41,476 bases of DNA. It comes from UBA12478 sp964513275 (lineage in GTDB: Bacteria > Patescibacteriota > Patescibacteriia > UBA9934 > GWF2-40-263). The translations under genes and the position numbers were made by a program. The notes beneath the pieces are model-generated. The model was not told the origin of the DNA. It ran no database searches and worked only from the letters and a program-made list of their open reading frames with translations. Position 1 is the first letter of the stretch; the number at the start of each line of letters is the position of its first letter. Location: contig CAZELN010000003.1 in NCBI GenBank assembly GCA_964513275.1, positions 1-41,476 of the forward strand. Direction: 5' to 3'. Below are positions 19,837 through 28,328 of the stretch, in pieces.

Positions 19837-22800
19837 TTAGATCAGTGCCACACTTGCAACCGTGTCCTTTTCTTTCTTGAAGCGCATAATGCGCACACCC
19901 TGAGTGGCGCGACCCAGAACCGACACGGACTTGAGAGGTGATCGCAGCACTTGTCCAGCTTCGGAAACGACAAACAGGTCTCGGGCATCGTCCGAGGGCA
20001 CGATGTACGCGCTCACAATCTCCCCCGTTTTCTTGGTAATGTTCGCGGTCTTAATTCCGGATCCGCCACGTCGCTGCACTTTGTATTCTTTAATCTCACT
20101 GCGTTTCCCGTAACCTTCATGCATGATGACAAGAAGTTGATCCCCGTTTTTGGAACGACTTTGCCCAATCACATCCATACCAACAATCTGGTCACCACTC
20201 TTGAGCTTCATGCCGCGGACTCCTGAGGCATTGCGACCCATCGCGCGAATATCCGTTTCCTTAAAACGAATCGCTTGACCAAGACGGCTCACAAACATCA
20301 CTTCATCCTTGCCGGTTGTTGGTTTCACCCATTGCAAGTTGTCGCCATCCACAAGTTTAATCGCGAGGAGCCCTGAACGACGAATATTTTCAAACTGGTC
20401 GAGTTCCACTTTCTTGGCTGTGCCTTGGTTGGTGACCATGAGGAGATACTTCATGCTCTCCATCCCGTCGAGCGAAAACGACGCCGTGACCACTTCCCCT
20501 GGCGCCAATTGCAGGAAGTTTACGATCGCCTGGCCTTTCGCCGTGCGAGACGCTTCGGGAACATCGTAGGCCTTGAGGCGGAACACGCGGCCGCGGTTGG
20601 TAAAGAACATGAGATCCTTGTGCGTCGTTGTGGTGAACACCTGCTCAACCACGTCGTCTTCTTTGGTCGTAAGCCCTGCGACTCCCTTGCCGCCACGGTG
20701 TTGCGTTTTGAAGGTGTCTGGTGGGATGCGTTTGATGTAGCCAGCCTTGGTGATCATCACAACCGTTTGTGTATCCGGGACAACATCCTCAATGGAAAAC
20801 TCCTTGATCCCATGCTTTACGATCTGCGTACGGCGTGGTGTTCCGTACTTGTCCCGTAGCTCTTCCACCTCTGTGGCGATCACGGCCATCATTTTTTTCT
20901 CGCTCTTCAAAATCGATTCAAGCTCTTCGATAAGTTTCAGCATTTCCGTATGCTCCGTTTCCACTTTCAACGTTTCGAGGTTGGCGAGATTCTGTAAGCG
21001 CATTTCCAAAATCGCCGATGCTTGACGGTCAGAAAGGTTGAACTTACTCACAAGGTTGACCCGGGCTTCATCTTTGTCCTTACTCTTTTTGATCGTCTTA
21101 ATAATTTCGTCGATCTTGAGAATGGCAATACGCAACCCTTCCAAGATGTGGGCGCGATCGCTTGCTCGAGTCAAATCAAACTCGGTTCGACGCCGTACGA
21201 CTTCACGACGATGTTTTACGTACTCCTCCAAAATCATCTTGAGGTTCAACACACGCGGTTGAATTCCATCCACGAGTGCAAGCATGTTGTAATGGATCGT
21301 CTCTTGGAGTTGCGAGGTTTGATACAGGCGATTCAACACTTTTTTTGGATACGCGTCTTTCTTGAGCTCAACCACAATGCGTACAGCCCCTTTACTTGAC
21401 TCATCGCGCAAATCACGGATCCCCTCGATCTTCTTGTCACGGACATTTTCCGCAATCTTCATGAGCAGATTGCTCTTATTCACTTGGTACGGAATCTCGC
21501 TCACGATAATGGAAAAATTTCCTTTGCTGTCTTCTACAATCTCCGTCTTCGCACGCACAACCACGCCTCCTTTGCCAGTGGCAAACGCGGCTTGAATATC
21601 TTTTTGGTTATACGCGATCGCGCCAGTTGGAAAATCTGGACCCTGAACAATGTGGGAAAGCTCGTCAATAGACGCATCCCGATTCTTGATGAGATGCAAC
21701 ACGGCATCCGCAATTTCCGTAAGATTATGGGGGGGGATATTGGACGCCATGCCCACCGCAATCCCGACCGTCCCATTAATGAGCAAGTTGGGAAGTTTCG
21801 CTGGTAAGACTTTTGGCTCCTTGTGCGTGCCATCAAAATTTGGCATGAAGTCAACGGTATTCTTCTCGATGTCCATGAGGAGTTCCTCGCTCACCTGTTC
21901 AAGTTTCGCCTCCGTGTATCGATACGCCGCGGCTGAGTCCCCATCCAACGAGTTATGAACAAAGATTCCAGCGGCAAGACAAAAGTTGTGTGTGCCATCA
22001 ATGGTAAGGTCATACACATCCTCACGTTCAGCGATTGGTTCCACACGAACGACTTTGTGGTTACCGTTCAATTCCTGCAACACTAATTCTGAGTTGCTTT
22101 GGAAATAGTTCTTCAAACCCGTGTGCCAAAGTGGTGCTTTTCCGTATGGATAAACACGCAACCGACATAACTCATACGTATCCGCATTCAATTCGCCACA
22201 GACATCAAGTGTGTATTTACTGATCTCTAAAAACTTCAATTTTCCCGTCGTATTTGACGTGTGGTTTTTATTTCCCTTTACAATCCGAGCATGCATAAGC
22301 TGTTGGTATTCCGGATCCTGCCACTGTTCTTTGAGACGCGCGCTCGTTCTTTTACCGAAAGCCTCTGCTTGCTCGGGATGTTTCCGATAAAAATCTTTCA
22401 TGAATTCGCTCATCTGCTGAGCCTTGTCCGCACGGTACGTTTCATTTTGCCAATTATCAGAATTACGTTTGGACATACGCTCGGCCTGTCGTAGTCGATT
22501 TTCAGGATCATTCCAAAACGCGCGGCGACCTTGCGCAATTCGCTCTCGGTACTCCGAATCTTCATGCTGTTTGGATGCATGCTTATAATGGATCTCCCAA
22601 TGGTTCCCCCATGATAATCGAGTAATATTGTCCGGATTGTTGTTGAGCTTATTGAAGTCTTTGTGGTGTCGAACTCTTCCTGCCGATTTTGTATAAGTGC
22701 CGTGCGTCAAATTAAAATTATCCGCAAGGTGGTGCACTGGTACCCATTCATTTGTCTTATTTTGGAGAATCAACGTGTAACCTTCACGATTCAGTCGGTC

Positions 22801-23493
22801 AGTTTTTTCGGACAACTTCGTATAAAGTGGCATGAGTGACTGACCTGTTTGCAATTGACGAGCTTCGGTATAGCTCCCATCACGAAGCATGAACCTATGA
22901 TCAGGCGTACAACGAATCTGCGTACCGTTATCTAACACAACCCTTACCAGCTCCGCTTTTTCTCTTGTAAGACGTGGATGCTGAATTTCGGCAATGTCGA
23001 CAAGACCTTTTGAATTCACTGTATAGGTATAGTTTTTCTTTCCTGAAGCGTGTTCGTTGACAAGCATTTTAAAATCAGCGTCACGTCCATCTGTCAGCCT
23101 TACCTTTGTATCCTGTGTGAAACATCCAAAGTTCCCTTGACCGCGAATCAGCGGCATGCGCATGGAAAAATCCTGCGCCATGCGCACAAGCGAATCGTAC
23201 ACCGCGGAGTCTCCGTGCGGATGGTATTTTCCCAGCACGTCTCCGACAACGGCCGCACACTTCTTGAATTTGGCGCTGCTGCGCAAACCGGTCTGCCACA
23301 TGGAATACAAAATGCGGCGATGGACAGGTTTCAAACCGTCTCGAATATCCGGTAGCGCCCGTCCGACAATGACGGACATGGCGTAATCCAGATACGACGT
23401 CTGCATTTCTGTCACCAAACTTTGCGAAACGACAGACTCTCGTTGTACATCTTGCGACTCAGGCTCTTCATGGGGTGATGTTTTCTTGCTCAT
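19837..23493 (-). CDS. gyrA: DNA gyrase subunit A with an intein
   Basis: GyrA is the DNA-cutting and religating subunit of gyrase. The 1218-residue precursor holds an 827-residue GyrA and a 391-residue intein. The extein shows YLDYAMSVIVGRALPDIRDG, PHGDSAVYDSLVRMAQDFS, then QGNFG joined after splicing to SLDGDSAAAYRYTEA with the catalytic Tyr. The C-terminal beta-pinwheel carries the GyrA box QRRGGSG, which favours gyrase over ParC. It is the last gene of a four-gene operon and its start overlaps the preceding gene by 26 bases, with no Shine-Dalgarno. An 8-base G run (21729-21736) lies in the coding region. Confidence 0.97.
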   Translation of the reverse strand: MSKKTSPHEEPESQDVQRESVVSQSLVTEMQTSYLDYAMSVIVGRALPDIRDGLKPVHRRILYSMWQTGLRSSAKFKKCAAVVGDVLGKYHPHGDSAVYDSLVRMAQDFSMRMPLIRGQGNFGCFTQDTKVRLTDGRDADFKMLVNEHASGKKNYTYTVNSKGLVDIAEIQHPRLTREKAELVRVVLDNGTQIRCTPDHRFMLRDGSYTEARQLQTGQSLMPLYTKLSEKTDRLNREGYTLILQNKTNEWVPVHHLADNFNLTHGTYTKSAGRVRHHKDFNKLNNNPDNITRLSWGNHWEIHYKHASKQHEDSEYRERIAQGRRAFWNDPENRLRQAERMSKRNSDNWQNETYRADKAQQMSEFMKDFYRKHPEQAEAFGKRTSARLKEQWQDPEYQQLMHARIVKGNKNHTSNTTGKLKFLEISKYTLDVCGELNADTYELCRLRVYPYGKAPLWHTGLKNYFQSNSELVLQELNGNHKVVRVEPIAEREDVYDLTIDGTHNFCLAAGIFVHNSLDGDSAAAYRYTEAKLEQVSEELLMDIEKNTVDFMPNFDGTHKEPKVLPAKLPNLLINGTVGIAVGMASNIPPHNLTEIADAVLHLIKNRDASIDELSHIVQGPDFPTGAIAYNQKDIQAAFATGKGGVVVRAKTEIVEDSKGNFSIIVSEIPYQVNKSNLLMKIAENVRDKKIEGIRDLRDESSKGAVRIVVELKKDAYPKKVLNRLYQTSQLQETIHYNMLALVDGIQPRVLNLKMILEEYVKHRREVVRRRTEFDLTRASDRAHILEGLRIAILKIDEIIKTIKKSKDKDEARVNLVSKFNLSDRQASAILEMRLQNLANLETLKVETEHTEMLKLIEELESILKSEKKMMAVIATEVEELRDKYGTPRRTQIVKHGIKEFSIEDVVPDTQTVVMITKAGYIKRIPPDTFKTQHRGGKGVAGLTTKEDDVVEQVFTTTTHKDLMFFTNRGRVFRLKAYDVPEASRTAKGQAIVNFLQLAPGEVVTASFSLDGMESMKYLLMVTNQGTAKKVELDQFENIRRSGLLAIKLVDGDNLQWVKPTTGKDEVMFVSRLGQAIRFKETDIRAMGRNASGVRGMKLKSGDQIVGMDVIGQSRSKNGDQLLVIMHEGYGKRSEIKEYKVQRRGGSGIKTANITKKTGEIVSAYIVPSDDARDLFVVSEAGQVLRSPLKSVSVLGRATQGVRIMRFKKEKDTVASVALI
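21952..23124 (-). mobile_element. GyrA intein with HNH homing endonuclease
   Basis: The intein runs from Cys124 of the precursor (codon 23124-23122) to Asn514 (codon 21954-21952), followed by Ser. Splicing motifs are complete: N-terminal Cys, block B RCTPDHRF with TxxH, a late block YDLTIDGTHNFCLAAG and the end FVHN before Ser+1. The middle holds an HNH nuclease motif (RVRHHKDFNKLNNNPDNITR, followed by HWEIH). Four helical repeats of 21-22 residues follow (about residues 186-285 of the intein), each with an aromatic pair. Insertion is between GNFG and SLDGD, upstream of the catalytic Tyr, unlike the mycobacterial GyrA intein, which follows that Tyr. Confidence 0.93.
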
Positions 23494-23815
23494 AGGAGGA
23501 TGCGCTTTCTGAGAGTGTTTCTTGTTGTTGTTTTTCTGCTTGGTATCCGTCTTGAAAAGCCTCTAATGCGTCTGTGACGTCACTCACTTCTTGGGTTGGA
23601 TCAAGTTGCGCTTCTTGAATCTTTTCAGCCGCGCGGTCAACTCCTTCCAAAAATGTCGACTGGATGGTTGGCACTTCTACACGAAGTCCGCGAATGGTCA
23701 TCACCCAGCCCAACAAAATCACGACGACTCCTATTCCCATGAACGCCCAGAACCACCGTCGCTGAGTGGAACTCATCGGGCGAAGTGACCGAGGCTTGAA
23801 AACGGAAGGTCGCAT
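23468..23815 (-). CDS. Single-TM protein coupled to gyrA
   Basis: The 115-residue protein has a basic N-terminus, one membrane helix (FWAFMGIGVVVILLGWVM, about residues 22-39) and an acidic, Gln-rich helical tail (AEKQQQETLSESASSYEQE). It starts 2 bases after the upstream stop and overlaps the gyrA start by 26 bases. No family is recognised. Operon position suggests only co-expression with gyrA. Confidence 0.7.
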   Translation of the reverse strand: MRPSVFKPRSLRPMSSTQRRWFWAFMGIGVVVILLGWVMTIRGLRVEVPTIQSTFLEGVDRAAEKIQEAQLDPTQEVSDVTDALEAFQDGYQAEKQQQETLSESASSYEQENITP

Positions 23816-23817
23816 AC

Positions 23818-24468
23818 CTAACGCGTCAGGGAGATGATGATCATGTCCTCCTCCGGCAAATCCTTGCGGGTCACTTTATATTTATTCATCTCTTCTCGAC
23901 GGCATGTCCCAAACGCTTTACAAAACGCGTCCACACTGCCAAGGGATTCCTTCATTCCGGGAATCGCGTGCGTCATCGGGATGACGACCCGAGGTTCAAT
24001 TTGAGAAATGACTTCTGAGGCGACGTGTGGATCCATCACGCGCCCACCGCCTACGGGAATCATCAACACGTCGATATTTTCAAGTCTCTGCAGTTCTTCG
24101 TCTGCGAGCGGACGGTCAAGCGCCCCCACATGCGCAAGACGCATGGCTTCCGTTTCCAATCGGAAAATCAAATTGGGTATCTTTCTTCCTTTCTCTTCCC
24201 GTTTGAGCGGGGCGGAAATACCAAACACAAAGATGCTTCCCACTTCAAATTCACCTGGAAGATCGATCACGTACGGACTTCCCATCACAGCCTCACGATT
24301 ATTCGCGTCTTCTTCGTTATGGGAAATAAGAAGCATCTGAGCTTCAAGCGTCCGGGGAAATCGAAGACCTGTTGAATTTTGGTACGGGTCAGTGACGATG
24401 TGAACGTCGCCGACAGCGGTTTTGGTACTGATTTCAAAAGACGAAAATCCGTTCCAAGAAATTTGCAT
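23818..24468 (-). CDS. Metallo-beta-lactamase-fold protein with an altered metal site
   Basis: The 216-residue protein begins MQISWNGFSSFEIST, typical of the UlaG/Lactamase_B_3-like MBL family, and shows VHIVTDPYQ, YVIDLPGEFEVGSIFV, RLAHVGALDRPL and VVIPMTHAIPG. The canonical metal-binding HxHxDH motif is here LLISHNEEDANN, so the second and third His are lost while one His and the Asp remain. It may therefore lack hydrolase activity or bind metal differently. ATG 24468 is preferred over the longer frame, which overlaps the upstream gene. It is the second gene of the gyrA operon. Confidence 0.8.
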   Translation of the reverse strand: MQISWNGFSSFEISTKTAVGDVHIVTDPYQNSTGLRFPRTLEAQMLLISHNEEDANNREAVMGSPYVIDLPGEFEVGSIFVFGISAPLKREEKGRKIPNLIFRLETEAMRLAHVGALDRPLADEELQRLENIDVLMIPVGGGRVMDPHVASEVISQIEPRVVIPMTHAIPGMKESLGSVDAFCKAFGTCRREEMNKYKVTRKDLPEEDMIIISLTR

Positions 24469-24470
24469 AC

Positions 24471-25154
24471 TTATTCCCCTTCTTGCGCAAACGTGTCCTT
24501 CCAATATTCGATTTCTTTTTTGACGATCTCAAGCTCTGGATCCGGCTCCGTGACGAGAAACCCTTCACGGAAGCGCTCTGCTTTATTCTTGATCTCTGCT
24601 TGTTGAATCTCGTCGCCTCCCTGCGCGAGCTGCTGCAGTTCATCGATCGCTTCCTGAATTTTCCCGGCTTCGTGTGTCCATTTGTCCACGAGTGCCTGAT
24701 ACTGCTCTGCCTGCTCTCCAACACGGCTCTTCAACATCTCAGCGAGCTTATCCTTGGCGACCAAGATGCCGTCCTCAACCTGATATCGCTGCTTGGCATC
24801 GAGGGATTCGGTAAACAGGTCGCTGGAAACCAGTTCTTCAAGACTCACACCCGCGTCGATATGCGGCTTGATGACGCCCCTCACGGTTTCATCTACATGC
24901 TCAAGCACCATTCTTTTGAGCATCTCCTCGGCTGAGGAACTCGTCAGCTCTTGGTAGGCGCGACGATAGGGATATTCCTTAATCCCAATCGTGTAGAACG
25001 CCTGTTTGATCGCGGCCTCATCGAGCGCATCATTTTTAGAAAGATCATCGTGGAGACGTTGAGCCTCTGCTTAGATGACTGCTGGAAGCGTTTGAACAAA
25101 GTGCTTAATCGCGTACTGAAATTCATCAAGCATGGACTGGTGTGGATGTGGCAT
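24471..25154 (-). pseudogene. Coiled-coil protein gene interrupted by an in-frame TAA
   Basis: From ATG 25154 a frame reads MPHPHQSMLDEFQYAIKHF and VQTLPAVI, then hits TAA at 25073-25071. It continues in the same frame with AEAQRLHDDLSKNDALDEA, AFYTIGIKEYPYRRAYQEL and on to a 150-residue helical stretch ending DTFAQEGE. The sequence on both sides of the stop has the same helical, charged character, so one base change (for example to CAA, GAA or AAA) appears to have split a protein of about 227 residues. Translation could restart at ATG 24923. It is the first gene of the gyrA operon. The alternatives are a true nonsense mutation or a consensus error. Confidence 0.65.
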
Positions 25155-25185
25155 ACAAGAACGATAGGCTAAAGATAACGAGGAG

Positions 25186-25214
25186 ATCATACCAGCAACC
25201 CCCTGATCGTTCAA
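25186..25214 (-). promoter_or_regulatory. Promoter of the gyrA operon
   Basis: On the minus strand TTGAAC (25214-25209), 17 bases and TATGAT (25191-25186). The predicted leader before ATG 25154 is about 25 nt. It lies back to back with the S1 promoter. Confidence 0.65.
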
Positions 25215-25224
25215 GTACAATTTA

Positions 25225-25252
25225 TTGACATTCCTTGGCTATCTGCTACACT
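25225..25252 (+). promoter_or_regulatory. Promoter of the S1 gene
   Basis: TTGACA (25225-25230), 16 bases and TACACT (25247-25252). The leader is about 69 nt, long for this window, and contains a short AGCGA...TCGCT hairpin. The -35 box is 10 bases from the divergent -35 box. Confidence 0.7.
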
Positions 25253-25327
25253 CGCCGAGTCATTAATTCCCCTAATTCCGTGTGAGTCCTCCAGCGAAGC
25301 CTGGATCGCTTGCCGGCCTATTTTTAT

Positions 25328-26470
25328 ATGACACAACAGGCGCTCCAGACATCCGAATTCGAAACACTCATGACTGAAGGTGGATACCTGAATCTTCCCC
25401 AGGTGGGAGACGTCGTAAAAGGAACCGTGATCGGCACGGGTCGACGGGAAGTCCGCATCGACTTGGACGGCATTGCCACCGGGGTGGTCCGAGGAAAGGA
25501 ACTGTTTGCAGAATCCAACGAATACCAAAATATCGAGCCTGGCACGCACGTCGAGGCTACGGTCATGGAGTTAGAAAACGAGAATGGGGAAATCGAACTT
25601 TCCTTCCGCTTCGCTGGACAACAAAAAGCGTGGGAAGATATCCGCACCTTGTTTACGACCGGAGAAACCATCGATGTAAAAATTGTGGAGGCCAACAAAG
25701 GCGGACTTATTGTGCGAGTGGGAACCGTCGGCGGATTTCTTCCTGTGTCCCAACTCTCTCCCGACCACTATCCACGCGTGAGCGGCGGGGACAAAAATAA
25801 AATTTTGGAAAAGCTCAAAAGCTACGTCGGCATGAAGATGCAGGTACGTGTGATCGACGCCAACGAAGCTGATGAAAAGTTAATCGTCTCAGAAAAAGCC
25901 GTGTGGGAAGACCAGCAAAAAAATGTGCTTTCGCAATTTAAAGTAGGAAATACGGTTGAAGGTGAGGTGACCGCCCTGGCAGATTTTGGCGCGTTCATTA
26001 AGTTCGGCGCGCTGGAAGGGCTTGTTCATATTTCTGAAATCGCATGGCAACGAATCGACCATCCGCGCGATTTACTCAAGATCGGCCAAACCGTCAAAGC
26101 AGAAATCATCGGGATTGAAGGAAGCAAAATTTTCCTCTCCATGAAAAAACTCATACGTGACCCTTGGGAACATGTTTCTGAGCGATACAATGTCGGAGAC
26201 ATCGTTGAAGGAACCGTGCTCAAAGTAAATCCATTTGGATTTTTTGTGGAACTAGACACGGAAATCCACGGACTCGCCCATGTGTCAGAACTTTCGGATA
26301 AGCCCGTCTCGGATGTCACGCAGATTGGAAAAGAAGGCGAGCGGATGAAATTCAGAATCGTGTCGATTGAACCGCAGGAACATCGTCTAGGACTTTCCAT
26401 AAAGGCGTTAACACAGCAACCAGAAGCGGAACCCGCTCTTGAACCCACGCCAGAGGAATCAACCCAATAA
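25328..26470 (+). CDS. rpsA: Ribosomal protein S1-like protein, four S1 domains
   Basis: S1 helps bind mRNA on the small ribosomal subunit. The 380-residue protein has four OB-fold S1 repeats: VGDVVKGTVIGTGRREVRI, then GETIDVKIVEANKGGLIVRV, the best one VGNTVEGEVTALADFGAFI, and VGDIVEGTVLKVNPFGFFVE. A disordered acidic tail follows. The E. coli protein has six repeats; four-repeat forms are common in other phyla. ATG 25328 is used rather than an in-frame TTG at 25310. No Shine-Dalgarno is present. ftsH follows after 20 bases. The number of repeats leaves open whether it is ribosome-bound. Confidence 0.9.
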   Translation: MTQQALQTSEFETLMTEGGYLNLPQVGDVVKGTVIGTGRREVRIDLDGIATGVVRGKELFAESNEYQNIEPGTHVEATVMELENENGEIELSFRFAGQQKAWEDIRTLFTTGETIDVKIVEANKGGLIVRVGTVGGFLPVSQLSPDHYPRVSGGDKNKILEKLKSYVGMKMQVRVIDANEADEKLIVSEKAVWEDQQKNVLSQFKVGNTVEGEVTALADFGAFIKFGALEGLVHISEIAWQRIDHPRDLLKIGQTVKAEIIGIEGSKIFLSMKKLIRDPWEHVSERYNVGDIVEGTVLKVNPFGFFVELDTEIHGLAHVSELSDKPVSDVTQIGKEGERMKFRIVSIEPQEHRLGLSIKALTQQPEAEPALEPTPEESTQ

Positions 26471-26490
26471 CACGATCCACCGCCCTTTGT

Positions 26491-28311
26491 ATGAAACCCC
26501 TCTCAAAAAACATCATCTTCGCGCTCGTCGCCATCCTCCTCATCTCCGCTCTTTTTTCTGGCTATACACTCAACGGAAACAAACCAGAGGAAATCAGCAT
26601 GACCACACTTGTGGATGAAATCCAGCTGGAATCCGTGGAGCGCATTGACATCGAAGGAAGCGAAATAACCATCACGTTGACGGACGGCCGCACACAGAAG
26701 ACTCGTAAGGAGTCTTCTGTTTCCCTTTCCGAGGAGCTGATCAGTTATGGCATCACCTCCGATCAGCTGAAGGCTGCGGATATCACGGTCAAGGATCGTT
26801 CAACACGCTCCTATATTTTGGGCGTCATTCTCCCTTCGCTCCTCCCCTTATTCCTGCTGATCCTCATTTTTTGGTTCATGCTGCGCCAAATGCAAGGCGC
26901 CAACAACAAGGCGATGTCCTTTGGCATGAGCAACGCGCGTGAAATCAAAGACACCAAACAAAAAATTACCTTTGCGGACGTCGCGGGTGATAAAGAAGCA
27001 AAAGTCGAGCTTCAGGAAGTGGTTGAATTCTTAAAGAATCCAAAAAAGTTTTCTGACTTGGGTGCCAAACTCCCCAAAGGTCTCTTGCTGATGGGTCGTC
27101 CTGGAACGGGAAAAACACTCTTGGCTCGCGCGGTTGCCGGTGAAGCCGGTGTCCCGTTTTATCACCTCAGCGGATCGGAATTTGTCGAGATGTTCGTAGG
27201 AGTTGGCGCCAGTCGTGTCCGTGACCTGTTTGCGCGAGCAAAAAAATCCGCACCGTGCATTGTATTCATCGATGAAATAGACGCGGTTGGCCGGCAGCGC
27301 GGCGCCGGACTTGGCGGCTCCCATGATGAACGCGAGCAAACCCTCAACCAAATCTTGGTTGAGATGGACGGATTTGATCCTAACATTGGCGTGATCGTGA
27401 TTGCCGCGACCAACCGTCCCGATGTCCTTGACCCAGCCCTTTTACGCCCAGGTCGTTTTGACCGACGCGTCGTCCTAGACTTGCCCGATATTAACGACCG
27501 TGAGGCCATCCTTGCCATCCACGCCAAAAATAAACCCCTTGCCCCAGACGTAAACATCCGCCGGATTGCGGAGCGCACGCCAGGATTCTCCGGAGCGGAT
27601 CTCATGAACCTCTTGAACGAATCCGCCATCCGAGCCGCGCGGCGCAATGATAACAAGATTACGCAGGAGGACGCGCTTGATTCCATTGAAAAGGTTCTGT
27701 TGGGACCTGAGCGCAAAAGCTATGTCATGAACAAGGAGGAGAAAAAAGTTACGGCCTACCACGAAGCAGGACACGCTCTGGTTGCCCATCTGCTCCCCAA
27801 TTGTGATCCCGTGCACAAAGTCTCTATCATCTCCCGCGGCATGGCTGGCGGCTATACGCTCAAACTCCCTTCACAGGACAAGCGCCTGCACAAACGAGCG
27901 GAATTCATCGATGACATGGCCATGATGCTGGGCGGATTCGTCGCGGAAAAAGAAACCTTTGGTGATGTGACAACGGGTGCCTCGGATGATTTACGCAAAT
28001 GCACAGGTCTTGCCCGCGAAATCGTCACGCGCTACGGCATGAGTGAAACGCTTGGTCCGCGCGTATTCGGTGATAGCCAAGAGATGGTGTTCTTAGGTCG
28101 GGAAATCCACGAATCGCGAAATTACTCGGAAAAAACAGCCGAAGCAATCGACCAAGAAGTCGAAAAATTCGTGAATAGCGCCATGCAGACCGCTCGTGAT
28201 ATAATTCGCAAAGAAACATTGTCGCTGGACAAGATTGCGAAGAAACTTCTTGAAGAGGAAACGATTGAGAAAGAAGCGTTCGAGGCTCTGCTCGCCACCC
28301 CAGCGGCGTAA
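26491..28311 (+). CDS. ftsH: ATP-dependent zinc metalloprotease FtsH
   Basis: FtsH is a membrane AAA+ protease that degrades misfolded membrane proteins and some regulators. The 606-residue protein has two membrane helices (residues about 8-26 and 109-131) around a short extracytoplasmic domain. The AAA module has Walker A GRPGTGKT (202-209; the usual second residue is Pro, here Arg), Walker B CIVFIDEIDAVGRQRG and the second region of homology PALLRPGRFDRR. The zinc site HEAGH is at residues 424-428. Length and order match the family. It is downstream of S1 with no Shine-Dalgarno. Confidence 0.97.
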   Translation: MKPLSKNIIFALVAILLISALFSGYTLNGNKPEEISMTTLVDEIQLESVERIDIEGSEITITLTDGRTQKTRKESSVSLSEELISYGITSDQLKAADITVKDRSTRSYILGVILPSLLPLFLLILIFWFMLRQMQGANNKAMSFGMSNAREIKDTKQKITFADVAGDKEAKVELQEVVEFLKNPKKFSDLGAKLPKGLLLMGRPGTGKTLLARAVAGEAGVPFYHLSGSEFVEMFVGVGASRVRDLFARAKKSAPCIVFIDEIDAVGRQRGAGLGGSHDEREQTLNQILVEMDGFDPNIGVIVIAATNRPDVLDPALLRPGRFDRRVVLDLPDINDREAILAIHAKNKPLAPDVNIRRIAERTPGFSGADLMNLLNESAIRAARRNDNKITQEDALDSIEKVLLGPERKSYVMNKEEKKVTAYHEAGHALVAHLLPNCDPVHKVSIISRGMAGGYTLKLPSQDKRLHKRAEFIDDMAMMLGGFVAEKETFGDVTTGASDDLRKCTGLAREIVTRYGMSETLGPRVFGDSQEMVFLGREIHESRNYSEKTAEAIDQEVEKFVNSAMQTARDIIRKETLSLDKIAKKLLEEETIEKEAFEALLATPAA

Positions 28312-28328
28312 CGGTTCTCAAGGAGGAT

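Noticed and set aside
21729..21736. G8 run in gyrA as a programmed frameshift site
   Set aside because: The frame is intact across it and both sides match GyrA; no alternative product is evident. It is only a place for sequencing error.
25259..25327. S1 leader as a riboswitch or r-protein binding site
   Set aside because: Only a 5-bp hairpin is visible, and I could not match it to any known class.
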